A program made the translations under genes and the position numbers. A model generated the notes under the pieces. It was not told the origin of the DNA. It did no database searches and saw only the letters and a list, made by a program, of their open reading frames with translations. DNA of 21,732 nt from a virus. Location of the stretch: positions 1 through 21,732 of IMG/VR virus record IMGVR_UViG_3300036715_002368; one strand, given 5' to 3'. Shown here in pieces: positions 7,999 through 14,427 of this stretch (position 1 is the stretch's first letter; each line of letters begins with the position of its first letter).

Positions 7999-8289
7999 AT
8001 GGCAATTAAAGCAGTTTTCATGCAAATGGGTCTCGTCGTGGGCGACTTCGAGGAAGATATGGACGGGAATTTCAAAGTCAATAAGCCCGTTCTTGTGGTG
8101 ACGCAAAGGGATAATGCTTCTTTTGTTCCTTTTCTTGGAATGATGGAAGAGCAGAGCGTCACAATTAAGCTGAGCGATTGCTTCTTTGGACAGCCGTTTA
8201 CGCCTATTGTTGAGCTCAGAAATCATTACAATCAGATGTTCGGTTCAGGCATCGTTGAAGCGTCTGCAGGCTCTATTCAACTTGGTTGA
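7999..8289 (+). CDS. Second LSm/Sm-like small phage protein
   Basis: 96 residues from the ATG at 7999. GAGGT at 7989-7993 supports this start over the GTG at 7987. The protein is beta-rich: IKAVFMQMGLVVGDF, KPVLVVTQ, SFVPFLGMM, VTIKLSDC. It ends with ELRNHYNQMFGSGIVEA, a tail I associate with small Sm-fold proteins of T4-like phages, especially marine ones. It resembles the protein at 1111 in layout (basic entry strand, VGxh turn, VPFLxxM strand), so the two may be paralogues. Function unknown; an RNA- or protein-binding ring is a fold-based guess. Its TGA is inside the -35 box of the following promoter. Confidence 0.82.
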   Translation: MAIKAVFMQMGLVVGDFEEDMDGNFKVNKPVLVVTQRDNASFVPFLGMMEEQSVTIKLSDCFFGQPFTPIVELRNHYNQMFGSGIVEASAGSIQLG

Positions 8290-8313
8290 CAGCCTTTAGA
8301 ATTTTAATATAAT
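8286..8313 (+). promoter_or_regulatory. Sigma70-type promoter at the end of the second LSm-like gene
   Basis: TTGACA at 8286-8291, 16-base spacer, TATAAT at 8308-8313. All 12 bases match. The upstream gene's TGA (8287-8289) sits in the -35. The start point would be near 8320, inside the left arm of the adjacent hairpin. The target gene starts at 8402. Confidence 0.78.
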
Positions 8314-8370
8314 TGACCCTTCATATTGCAGCAAAAAGGTTAGATGCTTGTGAATTGAAGGGTCATTTTT
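8314..8370 (+). terminator. Intrinsic-terminator-like hairpin overlapping a promoter
   Basis: TGACCCTTCA at 8314-8323 pairs perfectly with TGAAGGGTCA at 8356-8365 across a 32-base loop that can itself fold (AGCA/TGCT). The right arm is followed directly by TTTTT (8366-8370) and more T-rich sequence. It would end read-through RNA from the dut block. RNA started at the overlapping promoter would lack most of the left arm and so escape termination. The long loop makes it less typical than a textbook terminator; a leader-RNA structure is an alternative. Confidence 0.6.
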
Positions 8371-8401
8371 GTTGTTATTCAATAAAGTTAGGGGCGCATA
8401 A

Positions 8402-8851
8402 ATGGCAAAATTTCGTAAAAAACCAGTGATTATTAATGCTGTTCAATGGACTGGTGATAATGTTGAAGAGATTGCTGCGTTTTGTGGCAGATGCGTGCAC
8501 ACGCCGATTGAGCGGTTTGAATCATTCGATATTCAAACGCTAGAAGGACCTCATCGAGTTAGCGTCAGGGATTGGGTTATCCGTGGCGTAAAGGGCGAAT
8601 ATTATCCGTGCAAGGACGATATTTTCAGGATGACGTATGACGAGGTTACTGACGACGTCAATGAAGGATACAAAGATAGAGTCAGATCTGAGAAGAGAGA
8701 CATCGATTTAAAGATTTCAAAACTTGAAGAATTTCTCAATTCAGATGCTTTTAATAATCTTCCTGAATATGAAAGAAATTTGTTGACTGAACAACTTTCT
8801 GTCATGGAACGATATCAGCTAATTCTTTTCCAGCGGATTGAGAATTTTTGA
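8402..8851 (+). CDS. Two-domain phage protein (PGDYG-like N-terminus plus helical C-terminus)
   Basis: 149 residues. Residues 1-82 match a very common small phage protein of unknown role. It starts FRKKPVIINAVQWTGDN, carries FDIQTLEGPHRV, and has the core DWVIRGVKGEYYPCKDDIF. Residues 90-149 match a second common phage module, a helical pair: DRVRSEKRDIDLKISKLEEFL, then NLPEYERNLLTEQLSVMERYQLILFQRI. The two are often separate proteins, so this looks like a fusion. TAGGGG at 8389-8394 is the ribosome site, and its own promoter lies upstream. Not a core T4 gene, so it was probably acquired. It ends 3 bases from the end of the convergent minus-strand gene. Confidence 0.82.
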   Translation: MAKFRKKPVIINAVQWTGDNVEEIAAFCGRCVHTPIERFESFDIQTLEGPHRVSVRDWVIRGVKGEYYPCKDDIFRMTYDEVTDDVNEGYKDRVRSEKRDIDLKISKLEEFLNSDAFNNLPEYERNLLTEQLSVMERYQLILFQRIENF

Positions 8852-8854
8852 TTT

Positions 8855-9298
8855 TCACTCATCAGGGTTGTCGATTTTAAACGAACGTGTTCTTTCTATA
8901 GAAACTGATTCATCTTCATCTCGGTAGTATCTTCCTCGATATCCTTGATATTCTTGATATCCTTTGTATCTATGGCTAATCCATTTACTAGCCACTGCAT
9001 TGCTTGCAACCACTCCGAGATAAATCACCCAAACAGCTTCTAGCACACCTGACACATTTCCGCTATTGAATAGATTAAGATTCAGAAATGCAACTGTTGC
9101 TGCGAAATATGCAACATTGCTCCAAAATTTGGTGTGACTTAGTCTATCATTTACATCATTCTTGAAAAGCTCAGTCATATCCATCTTTCTTCCCGCTTTT
9201 ATAATCACAATAAAAAGCATCGCTAGGAATAAAGTCAGGAATGCTGAGCTTATAATATTGAACGTGTTAGCCAAAATTTGGCTTAAATTTAAATTCAT
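8855..9298 (-). CDS. Small three-helix membrane protein, only minus-strand gene
   Basis: 147 residues from the ATG at 9296-9298. Three hydrophobic segments: about 14-34 (AFLTLFLAMLFIVIIKAG), 58-76 (VAYFAATVAFLNLNLF) and 84-102 (VLEAVWVIYLGVVASNAVA). A tyrosine/glycine-rich stretch (YKGYQEYQGYRGRYY) and a charged tail follow. The hydrophobic periodicity and good codon structure argue for a real gene, but no clear ribosome site precedes the ATG. A later start at the MDMTEL methionine has a GGGAAG nearby but would lose the first helix. The start is back to back with gp43A, whose GGAGG lies immediately beside it. Size and topology are compatible with a holin-like or inner-membrane protein; no function is assigned. 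Confidence 0.65.
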   Translation of the reverse strand: MNLNLSQILANTFNIISSAFLTLFLAMLFIVIIKAGRKMDMTELFKNDVNDRLSHTKFWSNVAYFAATVAFLNLNLFNSGNVSGVLEAVWVIYLGVVASNAVASKWISHRYKGYQEYQGYRGRYYRDEDESVSIERTRSFKIDNPDE

Positions 9299-9307
9299 GG
9301 AGGTTTG

Positions 9308-10780
9308 ATGAAAGAGTTTTATACATTTGTTGACCAGCAAGGCTCACGATTATTTCATCGCTACTGGGATGGCAGAGAGCGGAAACTCGAAGTTATTGAT
9401 GGATTCCCTATTGAGTTATTTATTGAAGGCAAGCGTAAAGATTCTAAAGGATTGCGCGGCGAAAGTTTGAGTAGAATAGAGTTTAGCGGCATTGATGACG
9501 CGCTGGAATTCATTCGCGAATACAAAGACATTTCCCCTATCCATGGTCAAACGAGTCTTCCGCATCAATTTATTGCGCATCGTTATCCTCGCGAAATCGA
9601 ATTTGATATTAGTAAGTTCGTTATTGCTAACATCGATATCGAAACAAAGTTTGATAATGGATTCCCGTCGCCTGATCGCGCTGACCAGGAAATCACTGCC
9701 ATCACATTGAAGTGTTTCGGAAAAGACAAGTTCGTGAGCTGGGGGACCAAGCCGTATAAGGTTAAAAATGACAGTGACGAGTATGTGTTGTGCGAAAATG
9801 AGAGCGATTTATTGGTCAAATTTGTCAATTACTGGAATCGTCTAAAGCCAGACATCATTACTGGTTGGAACGTTCAGGGGTTTGACGTCCCATATCTCGT
9901 GAATCGAATTACTAATGTTCTAGGGGAGAATGTTGCCGCTAAACTATCTCCTTTCCACCCTTATACGTCTCGCGTCTTCAATGAAATTGAAATCCAAGGC
10001 GAGCAAAAGAGCTATCGCATTCTTGGCATAACAGTATACGATTATTTGGAGCTATACAAGAAATTCAGCCCGAGAAAGCTCGAAAGGTATTCCCTTGATT
10101 TTGTCGCTCACGTTGAGCTCGGTGAACGCAAAATCAATTACTCCGAGTATGGTAACCTTATGGATCTTTATGAGACGAATTACGATTTGTTCATGGACTA
10201 CAACATCCATGACGCTCGTCTCGTTGAGAATATTGACAAGAAATTGAATTTCATGTTCTCTGCTCTAACAATGGCTTATATGGGTCATGTTCGTTTGCAT
10301 GAGATTTTTTCGCAAGTTCGTCTATGGGATACAATGCTCTATAATGAACTGAGGGCTGAAGGCGTTCAAATCCCGCCTCAAGTTCACCGAGGCAATGTTG
10401 ACGGGATTGAAGGCGCATTTGTTAAAGACCCGATTCCTGGTCTTTATAAATGGGTTGTTTCATTTGACTTGACGTCTCTATATCCCTCAATTATCATGCA
10501 GTACAATCTATCTGCTGAAACTGCAGTTGGTCCTGCGGTTGGGAACTTGGTTGACAAAATGGTCAATATGTCTTATGATACGTCCCATTTGAAGGCTGAA
10601 AATCTTACGATGACCGCTAACGGCGCAACATTTACTCGCGATTTCAAAGGCGTCATGCCTCGATTGGTTGAAAAGATGTTTAGTGGACGAAAGAAATATA
10701 AGAATATGATGCTCGAGACGAGAAAAGAGATTGAGAGCATTAAGGCTGAGATGATTAAGCGAGGTATCAAGTATGAATGA
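9308..10780 (+). CDS. 43A: DNA polymerase gp43, N-terminal half (exonuclease and palm motif A)
   Basis: 490 residues from the ATG at 9308; GGAGG at 9299-9303 rules out the TTG at 9305. Family B replicative polymerase. The N-terminal domain and the 3'-5' exonuclease are complete: Exo I with D110 and E112 (NIDIET), Exo II WNVQGFDVPYLVNRI, Exo III YNIHDARL. Polymerase motif A is FDLTSLYPSIIMQYN with D387. The protein then ends (KRGIKYE) in what is the fingers domain of T4/RB69 gp43, before motif B. The remainder is encoded by the next gene, starting in another frame with an 8-base overlap. Both parts together give about 912 aa against 898 in T4. No mobile element or intein lies between them. Confidence 0.95.
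   Translation: MKEFYTFVDQQGSRLFHRYWDGRERKLEVIDGFPIELFIEGKRKDSKGLRGESLSRIEFSGIDDALEFIREYKDISPIHGQTSLPHQFIAHRYPREIEFDISKFVIANIDIETKFDNGFPSPDRADQEITAITLKCFGKDKFVSWGTKPYKVKNDSDEYVLCENESDLLVKFVNYWNRLKPDIITGWNVQGFDVPYLVNRITNVLGENVAAKLSPFHPYTSRVFNEIEIQGEQKSYRILGITVYDYLELYKKFSPRKLERYSLDFVAHVELGERKINYSEYGNLMDLYETNYDLFMDYNIHDARLVENIDKKLNFMFSALTMAYMGHVRLHEIFSQVRLWDTMLYNELRAEGVQIPPQVHRGNVDGIEGAFVKDPIPGLYKWVVSFDLTSLYPSIIMQYNLSAETAVGPAVGNLVDKMVNMSYDTSHLKAENLTMTANGATFTRDFKGVMPRLVEKMFSGRKKYKNMMLETRKEIESIKAEMIKRGIKYE
10551..10579 (+). promoter_or_regulatory. Possible sigma70-type promoter inside gp43A
   Basis: TTGACA at 10551-10556, 17-base spacer, TATGAT at 10574-10579 (11 of 12 consensus bases). It lies about 190 bases before the start of the second polymerase half. 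It may be a chance match in coding sequence, but spacing and match are as good as for the better-placed promoters here. Confidence 0.45.
10761..10765 (+). promoter_or_regulatory. Ribosome-binding site for gp43B
   Basis: GAGGT lies 7 bases before the ATG at 10773 and inside the last codons of gp43A. It shows that the second polymerase half is independently translated, and that the split is a real gene arrangement and not a sequencing frameshift. Confidence 0.75.
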
Positions 10781-12041
10781 CATTAGCAAAATGTCCGATG
10801 ACGAGTTGCTGTCTTTGTATAAAGAAAAGAAAAATAAAGAAGCATCGCAAGAAGCGATGCAATTGGCATTGAAAATTGCTCTGAACTCTTTGTATGGCGC
10901 GCAAGCGAACCAGCATTTTCGATATTACTCGACTGATATTGCTGAAGGTATTACATTAACGGGTCAATTGACGATCCAATATATTTCGAATGCTATCAAT
11001 GAGTTTCTTAACTCGAAGCTAGGAACCATTGGTGTTGATTATGTAATTGCGAATGATACTGACTCGGCATATATTCGTCTCGATGCACTGGTCGAAAGAA
11101 TCGTTCCTAAAGATACGCCGACGCAGAAAGTGGTTGATTTCATTGACAAGTTTGCGTCAGTTGCTCTTGAGCCAATGATTTCGAAGAGATTTTCTGAGTT
11201 GGCTGATTATGTCAATGCTCTCGAAAACAAGATGCATATGAAGCGAGAAGCAATTGCCGACCGTGGTATCTGGCGTGCGAAGAAGAACTATATTCTTCAA
11301 GTATATGACAACGAAGGCGTTAGATATAATGAACCGAAACTAAAGACAGTCGGAATCGAAACGGCAAGGTCTAGCACTCCAGAAATTGTTCGAGATGCTC
11401 TTGAGGAATCTTTGACAATTCTTCTGAATGGGACTGAAGAAGAAACGCAGAAATTCGTGAAGGAATTTAGAGAAGTTTTCATGAATTCGCCTATTGAGGA
11501 TATTGCTTTTCCGAGAGGCGTTAGCGATATCGATAAATGGATTGACCTGAGTGGTCGAGAAATGTGGAAAACGGGTGCCCCTATTCACGTCAAAGCATCG
11601 ATTGTTTATAATAACAAACTTCGATCAACTGGTCTGCATAAGCGCTATCCTCTTATCAAAAATGGCGACAAGATTAAGTTTGTTTATCTCAAGATTCCAA
11701 ATCCTGTTAGAAATAATGCAATCGCGTTCACTGATTTTTTGCATCCTGAATTTCAACTTGAAAGCTATGTAGATCGTGAACTTCAATTCGAAAAGTCTTT
11801 TCTTGAGCCTCTCAGAAGTTTCACAGGAATCATGGGATGGAATACTGAGAAAGTCAACACAATAACTGGATTTTTCGGAGACGATGTTGCGCCGACTAAG
11901 GTGCAAGTCAGTCCCGTGACGATGAGCGAGTCGAGCAAGCCACCCTCAAAAAATGGGTTGACATGCGCCCAAGAATCGCCTAAAATTAAAACAAATTCGC
12001 GGCATCGGCGCTCGTCGGCTACGCTCGAAGGATTTTTCTGA
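10773..12041 (+). CDS. 43B: DNA polymerase gp43, C-terminal half (fingers, palm, thumb) with clamp-binding tail
   Basis: 422 residues. Motif B K34...NSLYG (38-42) and motif C with the catalytic D95-T-D97 are present, followed by the T4-type palm/thumb blocks RAKKNYILQVYDNEG and PKLKTVGIETARSSTP. It begins in the fingers tip, so it needs gp43A for the exonuclease and motif A aspartate. The usual gp43 C-terminal clamp peptide appears at 363-368 as TITGFF. A low-complexity extension of about 48 residues follows and ends in a second copy of the same type, TLEGFF, as the last six residues. A promoter for uvsX is embedded in the extension, which explains part of its odd composition. ATG overlaps the gp43A stop (ATGAATGA). 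Confidence 0.95.
   Translation: MNDISKMSDDELLSLYKEKKNKEASQEAMQLALKIALNSLYGAQANQHFRYYSTDIAEGITLTGQLTIQYISNAINEFLNSKLGTIGVDYVIANDTDSAYIRLDALVERIVPKDTPTQKVVDFIDKFASVALEPMISKRFSELADYVNALENKMHMKREAIADRGIWRAKKNYILQVYDNEGVRYNEPKLKTVGIETARSSTPEIVRDALEESLTILLNGTEEETQKFVKEFREVFMNSPIEDIAFPRGVSDIDKWIDLSGREMWKTGAPIHVKASIVYNNKLRSTGLHKRYPLIKNGDKIKFVYLKIPNPVRNNAIAFTDFLHPEFQLESYVDRELQFEKSFLEPLRSFTGIMGWNTEKVNTITGFFGDDVAPTKVQVSPVTMSESSKPPSKNGLTCAQESPKIKTNSRHRRSSATLEGFF
10842..10860 (+). repeat. 7-bp inverted repeat (mRNA hairpin) early in gp43B
   Basis: GCATCGC (10842-10848), loop AAGAA, GCGATGC (10854-10860). It lies 69 bases after the gp43B start codon, in codons for EASQEAMQ. No T-run follows, so it is not a terminator. 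Any regulatory role is speculative. Confidence 0.4.
11959..11987 (+). promoter_or_regulatory. Sigma70-type promoter inside gp43B tail, ahead of uvsX
   Basis: TTGACA at 11959-11964, 17-base spacer, TAAAAT at 11982-11987 (11 of 12). Start point near 11994, about 60 bases before the uvsX ATG. It lies in the weakly constrained C-terminal extension of gp43B. Confidence 0.72.
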
Positions 12042-12055
12042 AGAAAGGTTAATAG

Positions 12056-13138
12056 ATGTCATCGATTAATGAATTTTTGAAATTAACTGGAAATGAGTTT
12101 GCAAGTGTCGCTGAAGATGGCGTGACTGCTGGCGACGTGTCGGGATGGGTTGACAGTGGCAGCTACGCATTCAACGCTTTGTTGAGTGGGGATATCTACA
12201 AGGGATTCCCTGGCAATAAGATTGTGATTCTTAGTGGCGAGCCAAGCGTTGGGAAATCGTATTTCGCTCTTGCGGCTGCAAAGAACTTTTTGGAGCAGAA
12301 TAAAGATGGCATTGTCATCATGTTCGAGACGGAGAGCGCTCTCACGAAAGACATGCTGATCGAGCGCGAGATTGACGTTAAACGATTTGGTGTTGTCCCT
12401 GTTTCAACGGTTCAGCAGTTCAAGACGCAAGCTCTTCGAGTCGTTGACAATTACGAGAAACAACCTAAAAAAGATCGTCAACCGATTCTTTTCATTCTCG
12501 ATTCTCTGGGCATGCTGTCAACTGACAAGGAAATGGTTGACAGCGCAGAAGGTAAAGACACGAGAGATATGACGCGAGCTCAGCTGATTAAGGCCGCTTT
12601 CCGTGTTCTTACTTTGAAGCTGGGTCGCGCAGGGATTCCGATGCTCGTGACCAATCACGTTTACGAAGATGTCGGCGGCGGGCCATATGCTGCTAAAAAG
12701 CAAGCGGGCGGGAGCGCTGCTGTGTATGCTTCTAGTACAATTCTCACGCTGTCTAAAGCTAAGGACAGAGATGCAACTACAAATGAAGTGACGGGTGTGA
12801 TTATCACCGCAACCGCAACTAAGAGTCGTTTCACGAAAGAAAATAGCAAGGTTAAGTGTTTGATTCGTTTCGACGGAGGTCTAGACCGCTATTTCGGCAT
12901 GCTAGAATTGGCTGAAGAAGCTGGCGTTTTCAAAAAGGTGAGCACGAGATATGAACTAGAGGATGGCACCAAATTGTTCGGGAAAAACATTATGGAAAAT
13001 CCTGAGAAATATTTCACTTCAGACGTTCTTGAAAGGATCAATGATTATGTCAAACGAAAATTCTGCTACGGATCTGGAACCGACCAAACATACATTGATG
13101 AATCTCCTGAAGAAGAACAAGATAAAGGTGACATTTAA
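12056..13138 (+). CDS. uvsX: UvsX recombinase (RecA-like)
   Basis: 360 residues (T4 UvsX: 391). ATP-dependent strand-exchange protein that forms filaments on ssDNA and starts recombination-dependent replication. N-terminal part SGWVDSGSYAFNALLSGDIYKGFP matches UvsX. Walker A GEPSVGKS is at 61-68, a catalytic Glu sits in FETESA, Walker B in ILFILDSLGM, and a DNA-binding-loop-like region lies around GGGPYAAKKQAGGSAAVYASS. The C-terminus is acidic (ESPEEEQDKGD), as in other recombinases. AAAGGT at 12044-12049 supports the start, 14 bases after gp43B. The last 92 bases are also read in another frame by the following gene. One of only four genes here ending in TAA. Confidence 0.96.
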   Translation: MSSINEFLKLTGNEFASVAEDGVTAGDVSGWVDSGSYAFNALLSGDIYKGFPGNKIVILSGEPSVGKSYFALAAAKNFLEQNKDGIVIMFETESALTKDMLIEREIDVKRFGVVPVSTVQQFKTQALRVVDNYEKQPKKDRQPILFILDSLGMLSTDKEMVDSAEGKDTRDMTRAQLIKAAFRVLTLKLGRAGIPMLVTNHVYEDVGGGPYAAKKQAGGSAAVYASSTILTLSKAKDRDATTNEVTGVIITATATKSRFTKENSKVKCLIRFDGGLDRYFGMLELAEEAGVFKKVSTRYELEDGTKLFGKNIMENPEKYFTSDVLERINDYVKRKFCYGSGTDQTYIDESPEEEQDKGDI

Positions 13139-13325
13139 CAAATCAGATGGAACTGAACGAACTATGGTTTGCCTTCCATATGATGCAGTTCCACAGACCG
13201 AGCAAGTAAAAGATTCGAATCAGAAAAGAGAAAATAACCCGACGTTGGTTACTGTTTATGAGGAAGGTGTAGGCTGGCGCAGCTTCCATTCAACAAAAGT
13301 TATTTCATACGAGGTGATTGAATGA
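13047..13325 (+). CDS. Small SH3-barrel-like phage protein (DUF2693-like)
   Basis: 92 residues if started at ATG 13047, chosen because GAAAGGA (13031-13037) lies 9 bases upstream; ATG 13041 is too close. The core resembles a small beta-barrel family common in T4-like phages: IKVTFNKSDGTERTMVCLP, then TLVTVYEEGVGWRSFHSTKVISYEV. I know it as DUF2693-like; the function is unknown. The first 17 residues are polar. It overlaps the end of uvsX by 92 bases, long for this genome. An ATG at 13098 would shorten the overlap but has no ribosome site. It hands over to the next gene by an ATGA overlap. Confidence 0.78.
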   Translation: MSNENSATDLEPTKHTLMNLLKKNKIKVTFNKSDGTERTMVCLPYDAVPQTEQVKDSNQKRENNPTLVTVYEEGVGWRSFHSTKVISYEVIE

Positions 13326-13690
13326 CAATGAAAAAATTCATTATTCTGAAAGCGGAGACATATGAAGAAGAGGGCGAAGAGAAGTTTCGTTTCGCCGCTT
13401 CTGTTAACGATGACGACGATTTCTCGAATATAATTTTCTTCTTCGATGACTACAAGTTTTATCAGAAAGACGGGGATTTGTTGGCGCAGAGTCGCGTTCA
13501 TTTCGCTGAACAGATTGATGGTAAGCTGATTCCAATCGAAGGAGATGATTCTAGATATGATTCCCTAAAGGATATCAGCGCAAAAATTATAGAACAGGCA
13601 ACGGATATTTGCATACAAGAATATGAAAAAACTGCTGATAAGGTGGAATCGCTTCTTAAAAAGCCTCGTAGAAAAAAATCCGCTAAATAA
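13322..13690 (+). CDS. Unknown acidic protein with basic tail
   Basis: 122 residues, not recognised. Beta-strand-like segments at the start (KKFIILKAETY, FRFAASV) are followed by a Asp/Phe-rich patch (NDDDDFSNIIFFFDDYKFYQKDG). A helical stretch around KDISAKIIEQATDICIQEYEKTADKV comes next, and the protein ends in a lysine/arginine-rich tail (KKPRRKKSAK) that could touch nucleic acid. GAGGTG at 13311-13316 supports ATG 13322 over ATG 13328. Coupled to the SH3-like gene by ATGA overlap, so it is probably co-expressed with uvsX. Ends in TAA just before the folE leader. Confidence 0.72.
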   Translation: MTMKKFIILKAETYEEEGEEKFRFAASVNDDDDFSNIIFFFDDYKFYQKDGDLLAQSRVHFAEQIDGKLIPIEGDDSRYDSLKDISAKIIEQATDICIQEYEKTADKVESLLKKPRRKKSAK

Positions 13691-13694
13691 GTGT

Positions 13695-13713
13695 GCCATT
13701 TTAGTTTAATGGC
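13695..13713 (+). repeat. Small inverted repeat in the folE leader
   Basis: GCCATT (13695-13700), 7-base loop, AATGGC (13708-13713), in the 58-base gap between the 13322 gene and folE. No T-run follows. It could be an mRNA hairpin at the border of the deazaguanine cluster. No preQ1-riboswitch consensus was found around it. Confidence 0.35.
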
Positions 13714-13748
13714 TAATGTTTAATCCTGCGTTAGGAAAGGAAAAAGAA

Positions 13749-14420
13749 ATGAGTTTTCAAAAAACAAAAATTGATTCGAGTCTCGGCAAACGTGTTAACG
13801 AGTTTCTAAAAGCAAAGGGCGTCCAAACGCCTATGCGCGAAAATGAACTCACAAATCAACAAAAGATTGATATCATCGAGAAAAAGATGGCCGAAGCTTT
13901 GGAAGTGCTGGGCCTTGATTTGACTGATGATAGTCTCGCGGAAACACCTAAGCGAGTTGCGAAAATGTTTGTCAATGAGCTTTACTGGGGTCTCGAGCCA
14001 GAGAATTTCCCAAAGTGCACCACTGTTGAGAATCGAATGGGATATGATGAAATGGTGGTAGAGAAAAACATCACTGTCATGTCAGATTGTGAGCACCACC
14101 TTCGTCCCATTACAGGAGTTGCTCATGTTGCATACATCCCCAAAGGCAAAGTTCTTGGCTTGTCAAAGATGAACAGAATCGTCGAGTACTTTTCTCGCCG
14201 CCCTCAAATTCAAGAGCGTCTCGCGGAACAAATCTATCATGCTCTTGTCTATATTCTTGGCACTGAAGATGTAGCAGTGGTCATTGACGCTGAGCATTTC
14301 TGTGTTAAGCAGCGAGGGGTTGAAGATCATGGTAGCAATACTGTTACGAGCAAGCTAGGCGGAGAATTTAAGAAAGACCCTTCTGTGCGTGCAGAATTCA
14401 TGAGCATCATTCGCTCTTGA
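13749..14420 (+). CDS. folE: GTP cyclohydrolase I (FolE)
   Basis: 223 residues from ATG 13749, close to E. coli FolE (222). AGGAAAGG at 13733-13740 supports this start; an in-frame ATG at 13716 lacks a ribosome site. Converts GTP to dihydroneopterin triphosphate, the first step to folate and to 7-deazaguanines. Zinc ligands are present: C114 and H117 in SDCEHHLRP, and C185 in EHFCVKQRGVED. The C114-C185 distance is the same as C110-C181 in E. coli. TPKRVAKMFVNELYWGL and GLSKMNRIVEYFSRRPQIQERL are also family hallmarks. First gene of a six-gene 7-deazaguanine cluster; queC follows after 7 bases. In this context it feeds DNA modification, not folate. Confidence 0.96.
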   Translation: MSFQKTKIDSSLGKRVNEFLKAKGVQTPMRENELTNQQKIDIIEKKMAEALEVLGLDLTDDSLAETPKRVAKMFVNELYWGLEPENFPKCTTVENRMGYDEMVVEKNITVMSDCEHHLRPITGVAHVAYIPKGKVLGLSKMNRIVEYFSRRPQIQERLAEQIYHALVYILGTEDVAVVIDAEHFCVKQRGVEDHGSNTVTSKLGGEFKKDPSVRAEFMSIIRS

Positions 14421-14427
14421 GGTGATT

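Noticed and set aside
9308-9340. gp43A start MKEFYTFV read as another capsid-targeting peptide
   Set aside because: The protein is clearly the polymerase; the pattern lacks the T/S-aromatic and E-cleavage context and is a chance match.
10770-10780. Sequencing frameshift as the cause of the split polymerase
   Set aside because: The second half has a good ribosome site at 7-base spacing and an ATG overlapping the stop, and the break falls in a tolerant part of the fingers.
12444-12471. TTGACA-N16-TAAAAA inside uvsX as a promoter
   Set aside because: The -10 is poor, the spacing is short and no gene starts nearby. Several other TTGACA words (5074, 6938, 14648, 16534, 20814) also lack a fitting -10.
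13691-13748. preQ1 riboswitch in the folE leader
   Set aside because: Only a 6-bp hairpin is present. The loop and A-rich tail pattern of class I preQ1 riboswitches is not there, and the leader is too short for other classes.
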